Below, piece by piece: positions 45,243 through 58,277 of a stretch of DNA of 64,000 nt. A program made the translations under genes and the position numbers. Within the stretch, counting starts at the first letter, position 1. Each line of letters begins with the position of its first letter. Below the pieces are notes generated by a model, which was given only the letters and a program-made list of their open reading frames with translations, did not search any database and was not told the origin of the DNA. This DNA comes from Leuctra nigra (Eukaryota; Arthropoda; Insecta; Plecoptera; Leuctridae), in assembly GCA_934045905.1 (NCBI GenBank), contig OW203762.1, forward strand, positions 2,418,001 to 2,482,000, written 5' to 3'.

Positions 45243-48200
45243 CTCCTGGAATTCAAATCCGGTAACAAGGCCACAGCATAAACGGCTGAACCGATTGATC
45301 TCACATTTTTACCACGTGTGCACTTTTGGCGTCTGATAACCTTCACCCCATGAATTTTTTGTGCCGCCATTTTGAAACCGGAAGTGACGTCATATCTCAA
45401 CAACGGCTAAACTGATTGGAACGAAATTTGCGCCAAACGATTCAGACGGTCATCTATATGCATTATCAGTAGCAAAAGACTAAAAATTATGTTAACGAAA
45501 CCGGAAATTACGTCATGAAATTTGAAATACATCGATTGGCATTTCGGCAACAAAGATTGATCCGATTATTTTGATATTTATGTAACGTATGTACTTTTGA
45601 TATCTCATTTGAGTTGTTATAAAACCAACCGGAATCCGCCATTTTGAAACCGGTAGTGACATCATATCTTAATAACGGCTAAATAGATTCGAACGAAACC
45701 AGCGCCAAACAATTTAGACGGTCAACTTTATGTATTATCAACAATAATATTTGCAGTTTCTTATAGCAAAACCGGAAATGACGTCACACATTTGAAAAAT
45801 CTCACAAATTTACATTTTGATACAATAAACACTATTTGAGACAGCTTATAATAAGATGTTATCATGTGTAAATTAAAATTCAAGGGGTCAGAGATTTCAG
45901 CCGCCATTTTGAAACCGGAAGTAACGTCGTATCTCGAAAACTGGTAGACCGATCAGTACGAAACTAGCGCCAAATGATTCGGAAGGCCATCTTAATGTAA
46001 TAGGAACAGTCAAACTAGAATGTTCTTATTTATGAGCCCGGAAATGAAGTAATTCAAATTTAAAAATTATTGTATTCCCCATTCTATACAATGAATACAT
46101 ATTCAGAAAGCCTAAAATGATACACATTAATTGTAGATATAAATTCTATGTGGCAGTGCAGTAAGTTTAGCAGCCATTTTGAAAACCGATGTGTATGCCA
46201 TATCTCGGAACTGGGTTGACCGATTGTAATGAAACCTTTGCTATTCTTCACGAAAGACTATATATGAATATATAACAGATTTTCATTAGTAGTAACCAAA
46301 TCGTAAATGGCGATTTTTTTTAAAGAATTTAGTAATTGTTCATTTCATATGTGTCACAAGTTGTAAGAATAAACTAAAAAAAGGAGTGATATCCCCATAA
46401 AAAACACTTCGTGTAAAAATACCAGCCAAGTCTCTTCAACTAAAAAAAAATATATGAAATCTAAAAATTCTGCACTGAAAAGTATTGATATCAAAAAATT
46501 TGCCAAGTCAAAACTTTATTTGAAAATCAAAAAATACTTGGCGCATCGTGTATATAAATAGCTTAGAAGTATTGGCCAGAAATCTAGTGGAGCGGTCGCT
46601 CCACGCCAGCCAAGTCGTACGGCGCGCGCACACTCTCATTTAAAAGGGCTGGAGCAACCCACTTTTACTGCAAGCATCAAAGTGGCATTTTCGGCCTACT
46701 GGATCTTAAAATTGGGAAATCTCACATTGTTGCGAAATATCTTAATTTCGAGCTATGGCCCACCCTACTACATATACCAAATTTGGGAACAATAGGTTAC
46801 GCCCTTTGCGAGCTATAGGGCAGTGAAAACAGTGTTTTAGGGCGGTTTTCATAATAATAATAATCTCAGTAGTAGTAGTAGTAGTAGTAGTAGTAGTCTC
46901 CTGGAATTCAAATCCGGTAACAAGGCCACAGCATAAACGGCTGAACCGATTGATCTCACATTTTTACCACGTGTGCACTTTTGGCGTCTGATTTAACCTT
47001 CACCCCATGAATTTTTTGTGCCGCCATTTTGAAACCGGAAGTGACGTCATATCTCAACAACGGCTAAACTGATTGGAACGAAATTTGCGCCAAACGATTC
47101 AGACGGTCATCTATATGATTTATCAGTAGCAAAAGACTGAAAATTATGTTAACGAAACCGGAAATGACGTCATGAAATTTGAAATACATCGATTGGCATT
47201 TCGGCAACAAAGATTGATCCGATTATTTTGATATTTATGTAACGTATGTACTTTTGATATCTCATTTGAGTTGTTATAAAACCAACCGGAATCCGCCATT
47301 TTGAAACCGGTAGTGACATCATATCTTAATAACGGCTAAATAGATTTGAACGAAACCAGCGCCAAACAATTTAGACGGTCAACTTTATGTATTATCAACA
47401 ATAATATTTGCAGTTTCTTATAGCAAAACCGGAAATGACGTCACACATTTGAAAAATCTCACAAATTTACATTTTGATACAATAAATACTATTTGAGACA
47501 GCTTATAATAAGATGTTATCATGTGTAAATTAAAATTCAAGGGGTCAGAGATTACAGCCGCCATTTTGAAACCGGAAGTAACGTCGTATCTCGAAAACTG
47601 GTAGACCGATCAGTACGAAACTAGCGCCAAATGATTCGGAAGGCCATCTTAATGTAATAGGAACAGTCAAACTAGAATGTTCTTATTTATGAGCCCGGAA
47701 ATGAAGTAATTCAAATTTAAAAATTATTGTATTCCCCATTCTATACAATGAATACATATTCAGAAAGCCTAAAATGATACACATTAATTGTAGATATGAA
47801 TTCTATGTGGCAGTGCAGTAAGTTTAGCAGCCATTTTGAAAACCGATGTGTATGCCATATCTCGGAACTGGGTTGACCGATTGGAATGAAACCTTTGCTA
47901 TTCTTCACGAAAGACTATATATGAATATATAACAGATTTTCATTAGTAGTAACCAAATCGTAAATGGCGATTTTTTTTAAAGAATTTAGTAATTGTTCAT
48001 TTCATATGTGTCACAAGTTGTAAGAATAAACTAAAAAAAGGAGTGATATCCCCATAAAAAACACTTCGTGTAAAAATACCAGCCAAGTCTCTTCAACTAA
48101 AAAAAAATATATGAAATCTAAAAATTCTGCACTGAAAAGTATTGATATCAAAATATTTGCCAAGTCAAAACTTTATTTGAAAATCAAAAAATACTTGGCG

Positions 48201-48670
48201 CATCGATTTTTTTGAGAATTATAGGTATACTATATGTATATGTATATTTGATGTATATTTTATATCTGGCCTATACTTCTAAGCTATTTATATACACGAT
48301 GCGCCAAGTATTTTTTGATTTTCAAATAAAGTTTTGACTTGGCAAATTTTTTGATATCAATACTTTTCAGTGCAGAATTTTTAGATTTCATATATTTTTT
48401 TTTAGTTGAAGAGACTTGGCTGGTATTTTTACACGAAGTGTTTTTTATGGTAAAATATACATCAAATATACATATACATATACATATATTATACCTATAA
48501 TTTCCTAAAAAATCGATGCGCCAAGTATTTTTTGATTTTCAAATAAAGTTTTGACTTGGCAAATTTTTTGATATCAAAACTTTTCAGTGCAGAATTTTTA
48601 GATTTCATATATTTTTTTTTAGTTGAAGAGACTTGGCTGGTATTTTTACACGAAGTGTTTTTTATGGGTA
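44926..48670. mobile_element. Tandemly duplicated composite element carrying CRE/ETS/YY1 arrays
   Basis: Two nearly identical 1658-bp copies lie in direct tandem (44926-46583, 46584-~48230). Each starts at the palindrome GGAGCGGTCGCTCC and has a TAG-trinucleotide run (near 45212 and 46868). Each then has the ~268-bp tandem block, inverted relative to 18.3-19.2 kb, and ends with arm A. After the second copy, arm A is followed by two inverted A arms (about 48295-48460, 48515-48670). The two copies differ by few substitutions, implying a recent duplication. No protein frame. Confidence 0.88.
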
Positions 48671-48973
48671 CCTCTTACATGCACTGTTCTAATTGTTCAG
48701 AAGGCACGAAAAACTCTTTTCAAGCCATTTTCTCGTATTAAAACAAATTTTACTGGAACCTTTTTAAAAGAGCAACGAATATGTTCATTATACATCATAA
48801 TAAGACGAAAATTGTTGAATTCTTCAATTACTGACGCTCGTCTGTCCGTAAACATCTATTTCATGTCCAATTATTTAGTATGAAGAAGTGACACTAAGTG
48901 TAAAGAGTGCATACGAGGTTGTGTGTTACTTGGCTAGTAAATGGCCCTGGTCTGAGCAAGTCACCTGGCTTAC

Positions 48974-49097
48974 CGGGAGGCGCCACCATCCGCTGCCACT
49001 TCTGGAACAGCGTGGTCTTCAGACAGTCTCGTGGACTCAGCGCGTAGGCTTTGTGTCTCGACATCAGCTCTTGCATCGGCTCCAGAATCACACACAG
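48974..49097 (-). CDS. Chip: Ldb1/Chip exon: LCVILEPMQELMSRHK segment
   Basis: Acceptor GTTATTTCCGCAG, phase 0; reads LCVILEPMQELMSRHKAYAL, SPRDCLKTTLFQKWQRMVAPP, almost identical to vertebrate Ldb1. It ends CCCG/GTAAGCC, phase 1. This is the end of the conserved core before the nuclear localisation exon. Confidence 0.98.
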
Positions 49098-49127
49098 CTG
49101 CGGAAATAACAAATCCATTCATCAGAG

Positions 49128-51236
49128 TTGACACGTTACTGAGCGAGCAATGACAAGGCAGTTGACACGTTACTGAGCGAGCAATGACAAGGCAGTTGAC
49201 ACGTTACTGAGCGAGCAATGACAAGGCAGTTGACACGTTACTGAGCGAGCAATGACTAGGCAGTTGACACGTTACAGAGCGAGCAATGACAAGGCAGTTG
49301 ACACGTTACTGAGCGAGCAATGGCAAGGCAGTTGACACGTTACTGAGCGAGCAATGACAAGGCAGTTGACACGTTACAGAGCGAGCAATGACAAGGCAGT
49401 TGACACGTTACAGAGCGAGCAATGACAAGGCAGTTGACACGTTACTGAGCGAGCAATGACAAGGCAGTTGACACGTTACTGAGCGAGCAATGACAAGGCA
49501 GTTGACACGTTACTGAGCGAGCAATGACTAGGCAGTTGACACGTTACAGAGCGAGCAATGGCAAGGCAGTTGACACGTTACTGAGCGAGCAATGACAAGG
49601 CAGTTGACACGTTACAGAGCGAGCAATGACAAGGCAGTTGACACGTTACAGAGCGAGCAATGACAAGGCAGTTGACACGTTACTGAGCGAGCAATGACAA
49701 GGCAGTTGACACGTTACTGAGCGAGCAATGACAAGGCAGTTGACACGTTACAGAGCGAGCAATGACAAGGCAGTTGACACGTTACAGAGCGAGCAATGAC
49801 AAGGCAGTTGACACGTTACTGAGCGAGCAATGACAAGGCAGTTGACACGTTACTGAGCGAGCAATGACAAGGCAGTTGACACGTTACTGAGCGAGCAATG
49901 ACTAGGCAGTTGACACGTTACAGAGCGAGCAATGACAAGGCAGTTGACACGTTACTGAGCGAGCAATGACAAGGCAGTTGACACGTTACTGAGCGAGCAA
50001 TGACAAGGCAGTTGACACGTTACAGAGCGAGCAATGACTAGGCAGTTGACACGTTACAGAGCGAGCAATGACAAGGCAGTTGACACGTTACTGAGCAAGC
50101 AATGACTAGGCAGTTGACACGTTACAGAGCGAGCAATGACAAGGCAGTTGACACGTTACTGAGCGAGCAATGACAAGGCAGTTGACACGTTACTGAGCGA
50201 GCAATGACAAGGCAGTTGACACGTTACTGAGCGAGCAATGACAAGGCAGTTGACACGTTACAGAGCGAGCAATGACAAGGCAGTTGACACGTTACAGAGC
50301 GAGCAATGACAAGGCAGTTGACACGTTACTGAGCGAGCAATGACAAGGCAGTTGACACGTTACAGAGCGAGCAATGACAAGGCAGTTGACACGTTACTGA
50401 GCGAGCAATGACAAGGCAGTTGACACGTTACTGAGCGAGCAATGACAAGGCAGTTGACACGTTACAGAGCGAGCAATGACAAGGCAGTTGACACGTTACT
50501 GAGCGAGCAATGACAAGGCAGTTGACACGTTACTGAGCGAGCAATGACTAGGCAGTTGACACGTTACAGAGCAAGCAATGAAAAGGCAGTTGACACGTTA
50601 CAGAGCGAGCAATGACTAGGCAGTTGACACGTTACAGAGCGAGCAATGACAAGGCAGTTGACACGTTACTGAGCGAGCAATGACAAGGCAGTTGACACGT
50701 TACAGAGCGAGCAATGACAAGGCAGTTGACACGTTACTGAGCGAGCAATGACAAGGCAGTTGACACGTTACTGAGCGAGCAATGACAAGGCAGTTGACAC
50801 GTTACTGAGCGAGCAATGACTAGGCAGTTGACACGTTACTGAGCGAGCAATGACAAGGCAGTTGACACGTTACAGAGCGAGCAATGACAAGGCAGTTGAC
50901 ACGTTACTGAGCGAGCAATGACAAGGCAGTTGACACGTTACAGAGCGAGCAATGACAAGGCAGTTGACACGTTACTGAGCGAGCAATGACAAGGCAGTTG
51001 ACACGTTACTGAGCCAGCAATGACTAGGCAGTTGACACGTTACAGAGCGAGCAATGACAAGGCAGTTGACACGTTACTGAGCGAGCAATGACAAGGCAGT
51101 TGACACGTTACTGAGCGAGCAATGACAAGGCAGTTGACACGTTACTGAGCGAGCAATGACAAGGCAGTTGACACGTTACAGAGCGAGCAATGACAAGGCA
51201 GTTGACACGTTACAGAGCTATCAATGACAATGTCAG
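49128..51236. repeat. 34-bp minisatellite, about 62 copies, in an Ldb1 intron
   Basis: Unit GTTGACACGTTACTGAGCGA followed by GCAATGACAAGGCA, head to tail for 2.1 kb. Two common biallelic positions (CTGAG/CAGAG and ACAAGG/ACTAGG) are distributed along the array; rare variants include GGCAAGG, GAGCAAGC and GAGCCAGC. The array begins about 30 bp beyond the exon acceptor, on its intron side, so it lies within the polypyrimidine and branch-site neighbourhood of that Ldb1 exon. Confidence 0.97.
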
Positions 51237-54200
51237 TCTACAAAAGTAAAGCAAATGTTTCTATTGGTTAATTGGGGTACCTACCTATAGTTTTTTATTA
51301 AAGTAATTTCATTTTTTTTTAGGGAGTTGTCAATTTCTAAATTTATGTTCCAAAAGAATGGATCCCAAGAGAATACCGAAGAGGGAATTTGAAAGAGCAA
51401 GAGAGCGTAAAAGCAGAAGGGCAGACGGAGTGGAGAACAAAGACGTAGAGTGCCATGTGTCAGGACATCACTCAAGTCAAGGCTCAAGATTGACGCTGGA
51501 ATTTCACCCGACCTTGTGTTGGAAAAGGACCACAGATATTTATTATTAAGGCCATTCATGCCCAATATCCAAACTTCTAATTTTTTATAATTGATTATAA
51601 AACGACAATTTTTATTCCATTGACACTGTTCAATTATTTTTCAAAAATATTTTAGATGTTTTTTTTTATACATTTACTTTCCAGGTTTATTTCCTCGAAT
51701 TTAATCGACTCCTTTGACTTAGAGGTTTGAAACTTTTACGGTGTGTGGAGAATACTACTCTGTGTGTAATAAGATTTTTTTTTAATATTTGCCTGTACCC
51801 AATTATTTAAAATATTTATTTTAACAATATTGAATGAGTTTTTTATTTGTATTTCAATTCCCTTTAAAATTATTGGCATAAAAAGTAACTCGTTACATAG
51901 GGACAGTTTTAAATTAATTTTTAAGCTTTTGTGCTATGTTGTAGTCGTTCGGAGGACGAAGTTATACAATCTTGAAGATTTCTTAATGTGAGTTCTTGGT
52001 TAAAATAATTCATGGTATTTTCTGATAGATGTCACTAATGTCGCAAATCGATTGCTAAATTACTTCCAATCTGGACCTCCTGCGATTGGTTCATTGGGCT
52101 TTCCTGTCTGTACGAAAATAATGGAAACGAGGAGGTACTTATTTGTTAGAACCTGGTTGGGTGGAAAAATACAATAGATGGAATCTGCGGGTAATGTATC
52201 GCCGCGGAAACAAGTCCTCATGGTATTTTACCCCGTTTGCGATAAGCTACAAGGTCGAAGTAATAATACTAAGTTACTGGACATTCACAGCACCTGTGTG
52301 TGTGTGCGCGCGGCTGAGTGATGATTATTGCGAGCCACAACAATGACACCCTTACTCAAGGATAACACAGGTGCACATGCGACAGCGAGGTTTGCTTGTG
52401 TTTACTAGTCTGGATTCTTTTACTATAATTTCAAGTTTCTTTACAAAAAAAATATCAAGAACCGCTAAGCGTGTTTTTTTATTGTAATTTAAAGTTTCTT
52501 TTAAAAAGTGTAAAATGCCAAAGTCACGACCATACCTTTCAAAAACACGAAAACGTTCAAAAAGTCATACACAACAAGAAAATGGCATGCACATTTTTCA
52601 ATTTCTTGAAGTTTTTGAAAAACAAATACTTCAATAAATTGAAGCACATGAAGCGAATTGCCTGGTTATAGGTTCCCTTATAATATTGTAAACACTTTGG
52701 ATATTTTACTCTTTCGAAACCAAAATAATTAGATGTGTTTTTGCTGGAATATTTAAACATATTATTTGTGACAGTTTAGAAAAAATCAAATCAACATTAT
52801 TTTTCTCGTAACTTCACAAATATCTCGTATGTTCTTTATGGAATACTCCTTGCGTGCCTCGAGGAAAGAAGTTACAACACTATGTCAACACGTCATTTTG
52901 AAGGTCTCACCGGACTATGCCACTAACGAAATTTCAGTTGTAATTTTATAGGTCGCAGGAGTGTCGCAGGTTATTGAAGAAGAAACTTTGAACTCATCAT
53001 TGCACTCATTATTATTGCACTGCCCATGCATGTTTAAGGTGTTCCTTCCAAAAGTGTATTTTTTAAATTTTTTTAGAAAGGCCTGAAATTCCTGGATTAT
53101 GTAATTATAGTATTATTTTCAGCACGTAATGTAGAATGTAGAAGCAATTTTTATCTGTATATTAGGTACTATGTCTACATTTGTCGTAATCCCGATCTAA
53201 TTTTTTTTTTTTTTAATTTTGAACCCAAGTCAAAGGAGAAAAAAAGATATGTTTGATTGAATCCTTGAATGAAAATGCACAGACATTATTCTGTCTTTAC
53301 TTTTATTCATCAAGAGGAAGATTTTCTGAATCTCTTCTGAATCTGAATCTGATTTTTAATGAATTTATCATTTAAATTTGATTTGAAACAATTTTGTTTC
53401 GAGCAAAACTCGCCTTATGTATAGGTATACACATTTTCTTATTTCCAGAAAGGGTTAAAAACGCTAACAGGTATCGATTTGGAGAAAAGTATATCTATAC
53501 ATTTTAAAATCAGTCTTCTTCTGGAGCAATATACATTTTAACATAGAAATGATGCATAACCATTTTAAAGCAAAATGTATTATGGATAAGTTGAGTTTTT
53601 AATATTATCGAATTGGGTAACGCTACTTTTATAGTACAGAAAACGGTTCTCAATTTAGCTACGTTTTAAAATAATTTGTTATAACTTTGCAAAATACGTT
53701 AATATAAACATTCATAAAAATTACGTAAAAAATATCACGGATAAAGCAAGTTTTGAAAATAACCTCCAATTATTTTGTACGATAAGGTGAGATTTGCGGT
53801 CTTCTGACAAGTTTTTATGTGAAACAGTTGCTTTTTAGATGACTTTAAAACACAAAGTTGAGGAGTTTTATCGTCTTTTTTTACTCATAAGTTGCTAAAG
53901 AAGATTGAGAACAATAGTTTATTTATAAACTCTTTTTTATGAATACACATAACAGCTATGACTCTCATTATAACTGATATTTCATGATGGACAAATGCTC
54001 TTGGGTGGTTTTCATTCAGTTTGCTTACATAATGCTCAAAAAATCTTTAGGATGGAATAAATTGATATTGCGAGGGAAACAATTATTAATTAATGTACCT
54101 ACACATTCATTAGCTATATCTAGCTAATTAAAATAAAAATACGATAAGAAGTATGAGTTCTGAATTTTATCTATTTCCTGAATCTATTGAATAGCCAACC

Positions 54201-54828
54201 TGAAATTTCTCATAAAGCGTATTTGTTCCCAACCCGAATGTGTGTTCCAGCCGATTCAGATTGTCATGGCCTTATGTTATTGTTGACTGCATGAGGGATG
54301 GGGGATGTTGTTATTATACTTGGCAAGGAACTCCTCGGTCATTTGCTTCCGTTATGTTGATGACCTGATAGCTGACTGATTTGTGATTGGTTGATATATT
54401 AAGGTAAACACAACTGGTTTCAGCCAGTAATTAACATCTTGGCCGTTCATTAAAACTAGCATGGGAGGCGCAACGAGCAGTCGCAAGTAGATTTTTGTAG
54501 ATTTTTAAGTAGTCGTTTAGTAGACTCTACAGCCGGTTGATTCACGTTAAGTTCCAAAGTTCACTCCTAGTTTTTAGTTAGCACTTGTTCCTGAAGTGTC
54601 TTCCTGAAAGCCTTGGTTATTTATTTATTTATACATCTTACAAAATGATAATAAAAATTATCATAGTGGCAAGGTACAATAACAATAATAACAAACAAAT
54701 AAGTTAGTCTCTATCAAAATTTAAATTTAAATGTAAAAGTTTTCGAAATGTTATTTTGTTTCTTTAGAACATGAAATAAGTTGAAAGAGGCCTCATCTTC
54801 ACCTTGAAATGAAAGACAATGTATTTAC
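51237..54828. other. Ldb1 intron, no feature seen
   Basis: AT-rich, no exon, clear repeat unit or terminal inverted repeats identified. Some stretches (for example 52.4-52.8 and 53.0-54.1 kb) are very A/T-rich. The short frame at 51358-51549 is rich in charged residues but shows no conserved motif, and I do not call it. Confidence 0.5.
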
Positions 54829-55038
54829 CCTGAGGTAGTTGAGAGTGGAGTTGGTGATGCCTTGCCGCGTAATGTTCTTGGACAGTTGGTCCAACATGCC
54901 GGGGTCCTGCTGCGAATGCATTCCGACCACGGACCGAGGCACCAGCTCTCGGTGCGTTCTCACCGCAAAGTGCCACGACTTTATCCGCATGAGGTCGTCG
55001 AAGGTGAACTCCAGGATGAGGCGGCCTTCCGTGCACAC
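54829..55038 (-). CDS. Chip: Ldb1/Chip exon: VCTEGRLILEFTFDDLMRIKSW segment
   Basis: Acceptor CGCCTACAG, phase 0; 70 codons reading from VCTEGRLILEFTFDDLMRIK, through WHFAVRTHRELVPRSVVGMH, to LDQLSKNITRQGITNSTLNY and LR. It ends AGG/GTAAAT. Highly conserved dimerisation-domain sequence. Confidence 0.98.
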
Positions 55039-55811
55039 CTGTAGGCGTTACGATCACATTAGAACACTTTACAACACATTACGATACATACAGCTGTCAG
55101 CCAATAAGAGAGCTACTCTCCACTCTTGCAGAGGTTGACAGTGTGTACGGTGTTTAAGTAATAAGACTACTACTATTATTTAGTATTTACTATTACTATT
55201 TAAGTAATAAACTAGGAACACCCGTTATTATTCAAAAATATTATATGATTAGCACAGGACACCTATTTCAAGATCATTCGAGACAAATTTCAAATGGTTT
55301 CATGGCCGCTTCACTTCAGACCAAACAAAAAAATACACTGATGTGGCAGATTGAATGCTATTTTGTTAGGAAGGACGCTCGATTAAATATAAGCACTCGT
55401 AGGATCTTGAAAATAGGAGTTCAGGAAGTAAAAATAAGTGAGATTGAAAGAAATGGATTGTTCTAATAATTGACACTATTTCTAGCATTGACAACCAGTT
55501 TTCCAGTACTATAACAAATCCCCAACAATATATCTTCGAACTAGAAAATAAGACAGATAGTATTCATTTTAGTACTTTATAGGATTTTCTTTTAGCAATC
55601 TGTTTAATGTGTATTTTTAAGATGCATTGCTTTTTTAAGTTAATTTTGTCCTGAATAAGATTCTGATAAATGTATCGAAACTGGTGACATATAAAATAAA
55701 AAACAATAGTAGATCTACAGGAAGAAATAGGTATCCAAAGAGAATAAAACTAATTACTGTAATCCCAAAACATTGAAATCTATTATGATGTGAATGTTGT
55801 TAAGTGAGTGG
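55039..55811. other. Ldb1 intron, no feature seen
   Basis: AT-rich intron; a short ACTACTATTATT-type simple stretch near 55167-55200 and no recognisable gene. Confidence 0.5.
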
Positions 55812-57365
55812 TAGGGCTGTGCGAGAAGCCATAAATAAATTCGAGCGAGTTTCCAACGAGTTTTACAAATTTGCTTGAAAATCGAGCATATTTCCTAGTT
55901 GCTTGAAAATTGAGCAAACTAGTTAAGGTAGGTTATGTTTCATCATTTTACGTACCTACCTCATGCTTTTTTATGTAACTTTCCTACATTAAACATCAAA
56001 AAGCATTTAGTCTAATGTAAAAATGGATGTTTTGCCAGATTCAATCATACAATTAAATATTTTAATCGGAATGTACTTTATTTCAAACAGGTAAAATAAA
56101 TAAACAAGAATTGTAACTTCCAGTGCCGCCATTGCTTTTCTGTTTTGCACCAAAGGACTTCAACCCTGCAGTCAGTGGCGTGCACTCAATGGAAGCAAGG
56201 GAAGCATTGCTTCCCCTTCCTTTTCCCTTCCAACATAATTAAAATATAATAATTATATGTATAATAATTTAATCTTTTTACAAAAATATTCATCACTTAT
56301 TACTACTTATAGAATTCTTATTACGAACACAAATGTCACAACTTTCGCTCTGATTTCAAAGTAAACGCGGTTTCGTTTAAGACGGGAGGTGGGCAAGGCG
56401 CGTGCGCACGCATACACTTGCCTCGGCTCGGCAGACGGCCGGCGGCTCCAAGGTATTCACTTTTCGAAATGCTTCCAATCCCTCGCTCTCTACACGGGAG
56501 TTACGCATGCATTAGGTGATTTGCTTACAATCAAATATGTTAATCTGCAGCCACCTGAAAGTATTGTCAATAATTAAAACTTATTTTGCCATGATAATGT
56601 CATTATTTGCCGGTCTAAACACAAGGCATTTCTGTGTAAAATGCGTCTATTACTGCAGGCGTATTCTAGCCAAGGGAAGCAAATCGAGAGTTGCATCCAC
56701 AGTCCGAACGCAGCCGAACTACTCCCGAGTTGACACGATTGGAACGAACATGTGATCGGTCGGTGACAGTGCTCAAGAGAGAACTGAGCGATAATGGGCG
56801 GTTGAATTTCTAAACTTGTATTATCTACAAATTGCAGTTTCGGATTCTCAGTTCAGTTTACGCATTTCTACAAAGTTTTTATATATCTGTATTTGCCTTC
56901 AAAACACTGATGTTTAAAATATAAAGAAATTAGTCTGAAAATCCTCGTGCCTAAATCGATTGACCATTTCCTAAATTCAAGTAATCTTCCAAAAAGGTAC
57001 TTTCAAAATCGATTTAACCATCTAAAATTAATCAAATTTTAAAAGATTCCCTGCGGGGCTAAGGTGGGGGGCAAGCCCCCCAGATCCCCCTCCGGGTCTG
57101 CGCAAATTTCTTTCCGGGCAATTTGCTTCCCTCACTTCAAAAGTCACGGCACGTTACTGCCTGCAGTACTTCCACTGTTTGTAGCTTCTAGTACTTGATC
57201 CAATGAAAAGAAAGGAAAAATTGCGGGAAAAATTTTGAAAATTTGAAGTTGCTCGAAATTCGAGTCTCGTTTGATATTTTTAAAAACTTGCTCGAAATTC
57301 AAACTCGAGTCAAACACACATTTTGCTCGAAATTTCGAGCAAATTTCGAGACTCGCCCGGCCCTA
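55812..57365. mobile_element. hAT element (TTCGAGC/TTGCTCGA-word type) interrupted by another hAT
   Basis: Ends TAGGGCTGTGCGAG and CTCGCCCGGCCCTA, with perfect 8-bp flanking repeats GTGAGTGG (55804-55811, 57366-57373). Subterminal zones carry TTGCTYGAAA/TTCGAGC words. A second hAT is inserted at 56173; without it and one target copy the host element is about 560 bp. Confidence 0.9.
56173..57159. mobile_element. Nested non-autonomous hAT element (CAGTGGCGTGC type)
   Basis: Ends CAGTGGCGTGC and GCACGTTACTG, with perfect 8-bp repeats CCTGCAGT (56165-56172, 57160-57167). Subterminal GGAAGCAAGGGAAGCA and its complement lie near the ends. Internal TCCCTGCGGGGC-like block. No transposase frame recognised. 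Confidence 0.92.
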
Positions 57366-58277
57366 GTGAGTGGGTAATACCTTAGACCTAGGATGATAGC
57401 TTGGGGGGATTGGCAACCTAATGACGTCACCCACGTTTGCTGATGCAGTACGCATTTGGCCATGTATGATACTGACGAGGGAAATGTTGCCTTTTCTTGC
57501 TGCATCGTCAATAAAATATTGGAGAGATATTATCATTGTCTTCATTACAATGCAGAGCATTGTGTGATTGTATTTTAAAATCCATTATGTTGTGTAGTAT
57601 ACTTGTTTTGACAGGTTTAATATCTCGAGGAACTAGATCAAAATGTTAAAACCTGCGCGGACGGAAAAATATCACTTCAGCACTTTATTCACTACGTTTC
57701 ACCGTGTTGATGTCTGAGATACATCATTGTCTTCCTTAAAGATTAACGAATTGTGTGAGATATAATGTGTGACATTTTATTGAATGATTCGAGGTATTTT
57801 CAACTGTTATATAAGCGCGGCATTTCCGTTATCACACACATGGTTTTCAAGGTCACACGGGATGCCAATCCCCCCCCCCCCCCAGCAATCGTCCTTGCTT
57901 AGACTAAATGTAATACACTATACAATTCAAGTTGGGCAACTCAAATCTCCAAGATTCAAATTGTCCCAATTCACATCTTGTTTTGTGTTTCACTTTCATG
58001 GTTTGAGGTTAGGTTAGCTTCGTCCTCAACAGCAATTAGGATGCAATTGTTCGGTTAATATTTCATCTTTATACAAGATGTGAATAAATATCACGAAGTT
58101 GTATTCTCTGTTTGGAAGATTTGCTTCAATTCTAGTCTCAATTCATCTCAAATTGTCCAATTTCAACTGGGAAAATAGAACAATTCCCAAGATTTTGATT
58201 TTTTTCTTGTATCACACGAGCCCCATTGGGTAATGGAAATCTGCAGATTGAAATGTATCGTGTGATATGGACTCTAC
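57366..58277. other. Ldb1 intron, no feature seen
   Basis: Nothing recognisable apart from a C run at about 57870-57884. Short frames look random. Confidence 0.5.

Noticed and set aside
45191..45403. Frame reading RYDVTSGFKMAA as a protein
   Set aside because: It is a translation of the repeated CRE/ETS/YY1 DNA block, present in several copies with stops; the DNA motif explains it.
49128..51236. Possible CRISPR or centromeric satellite
   Set aside because: No spacers, short single-locus array inside an Ldb1 intron; minisatellite.
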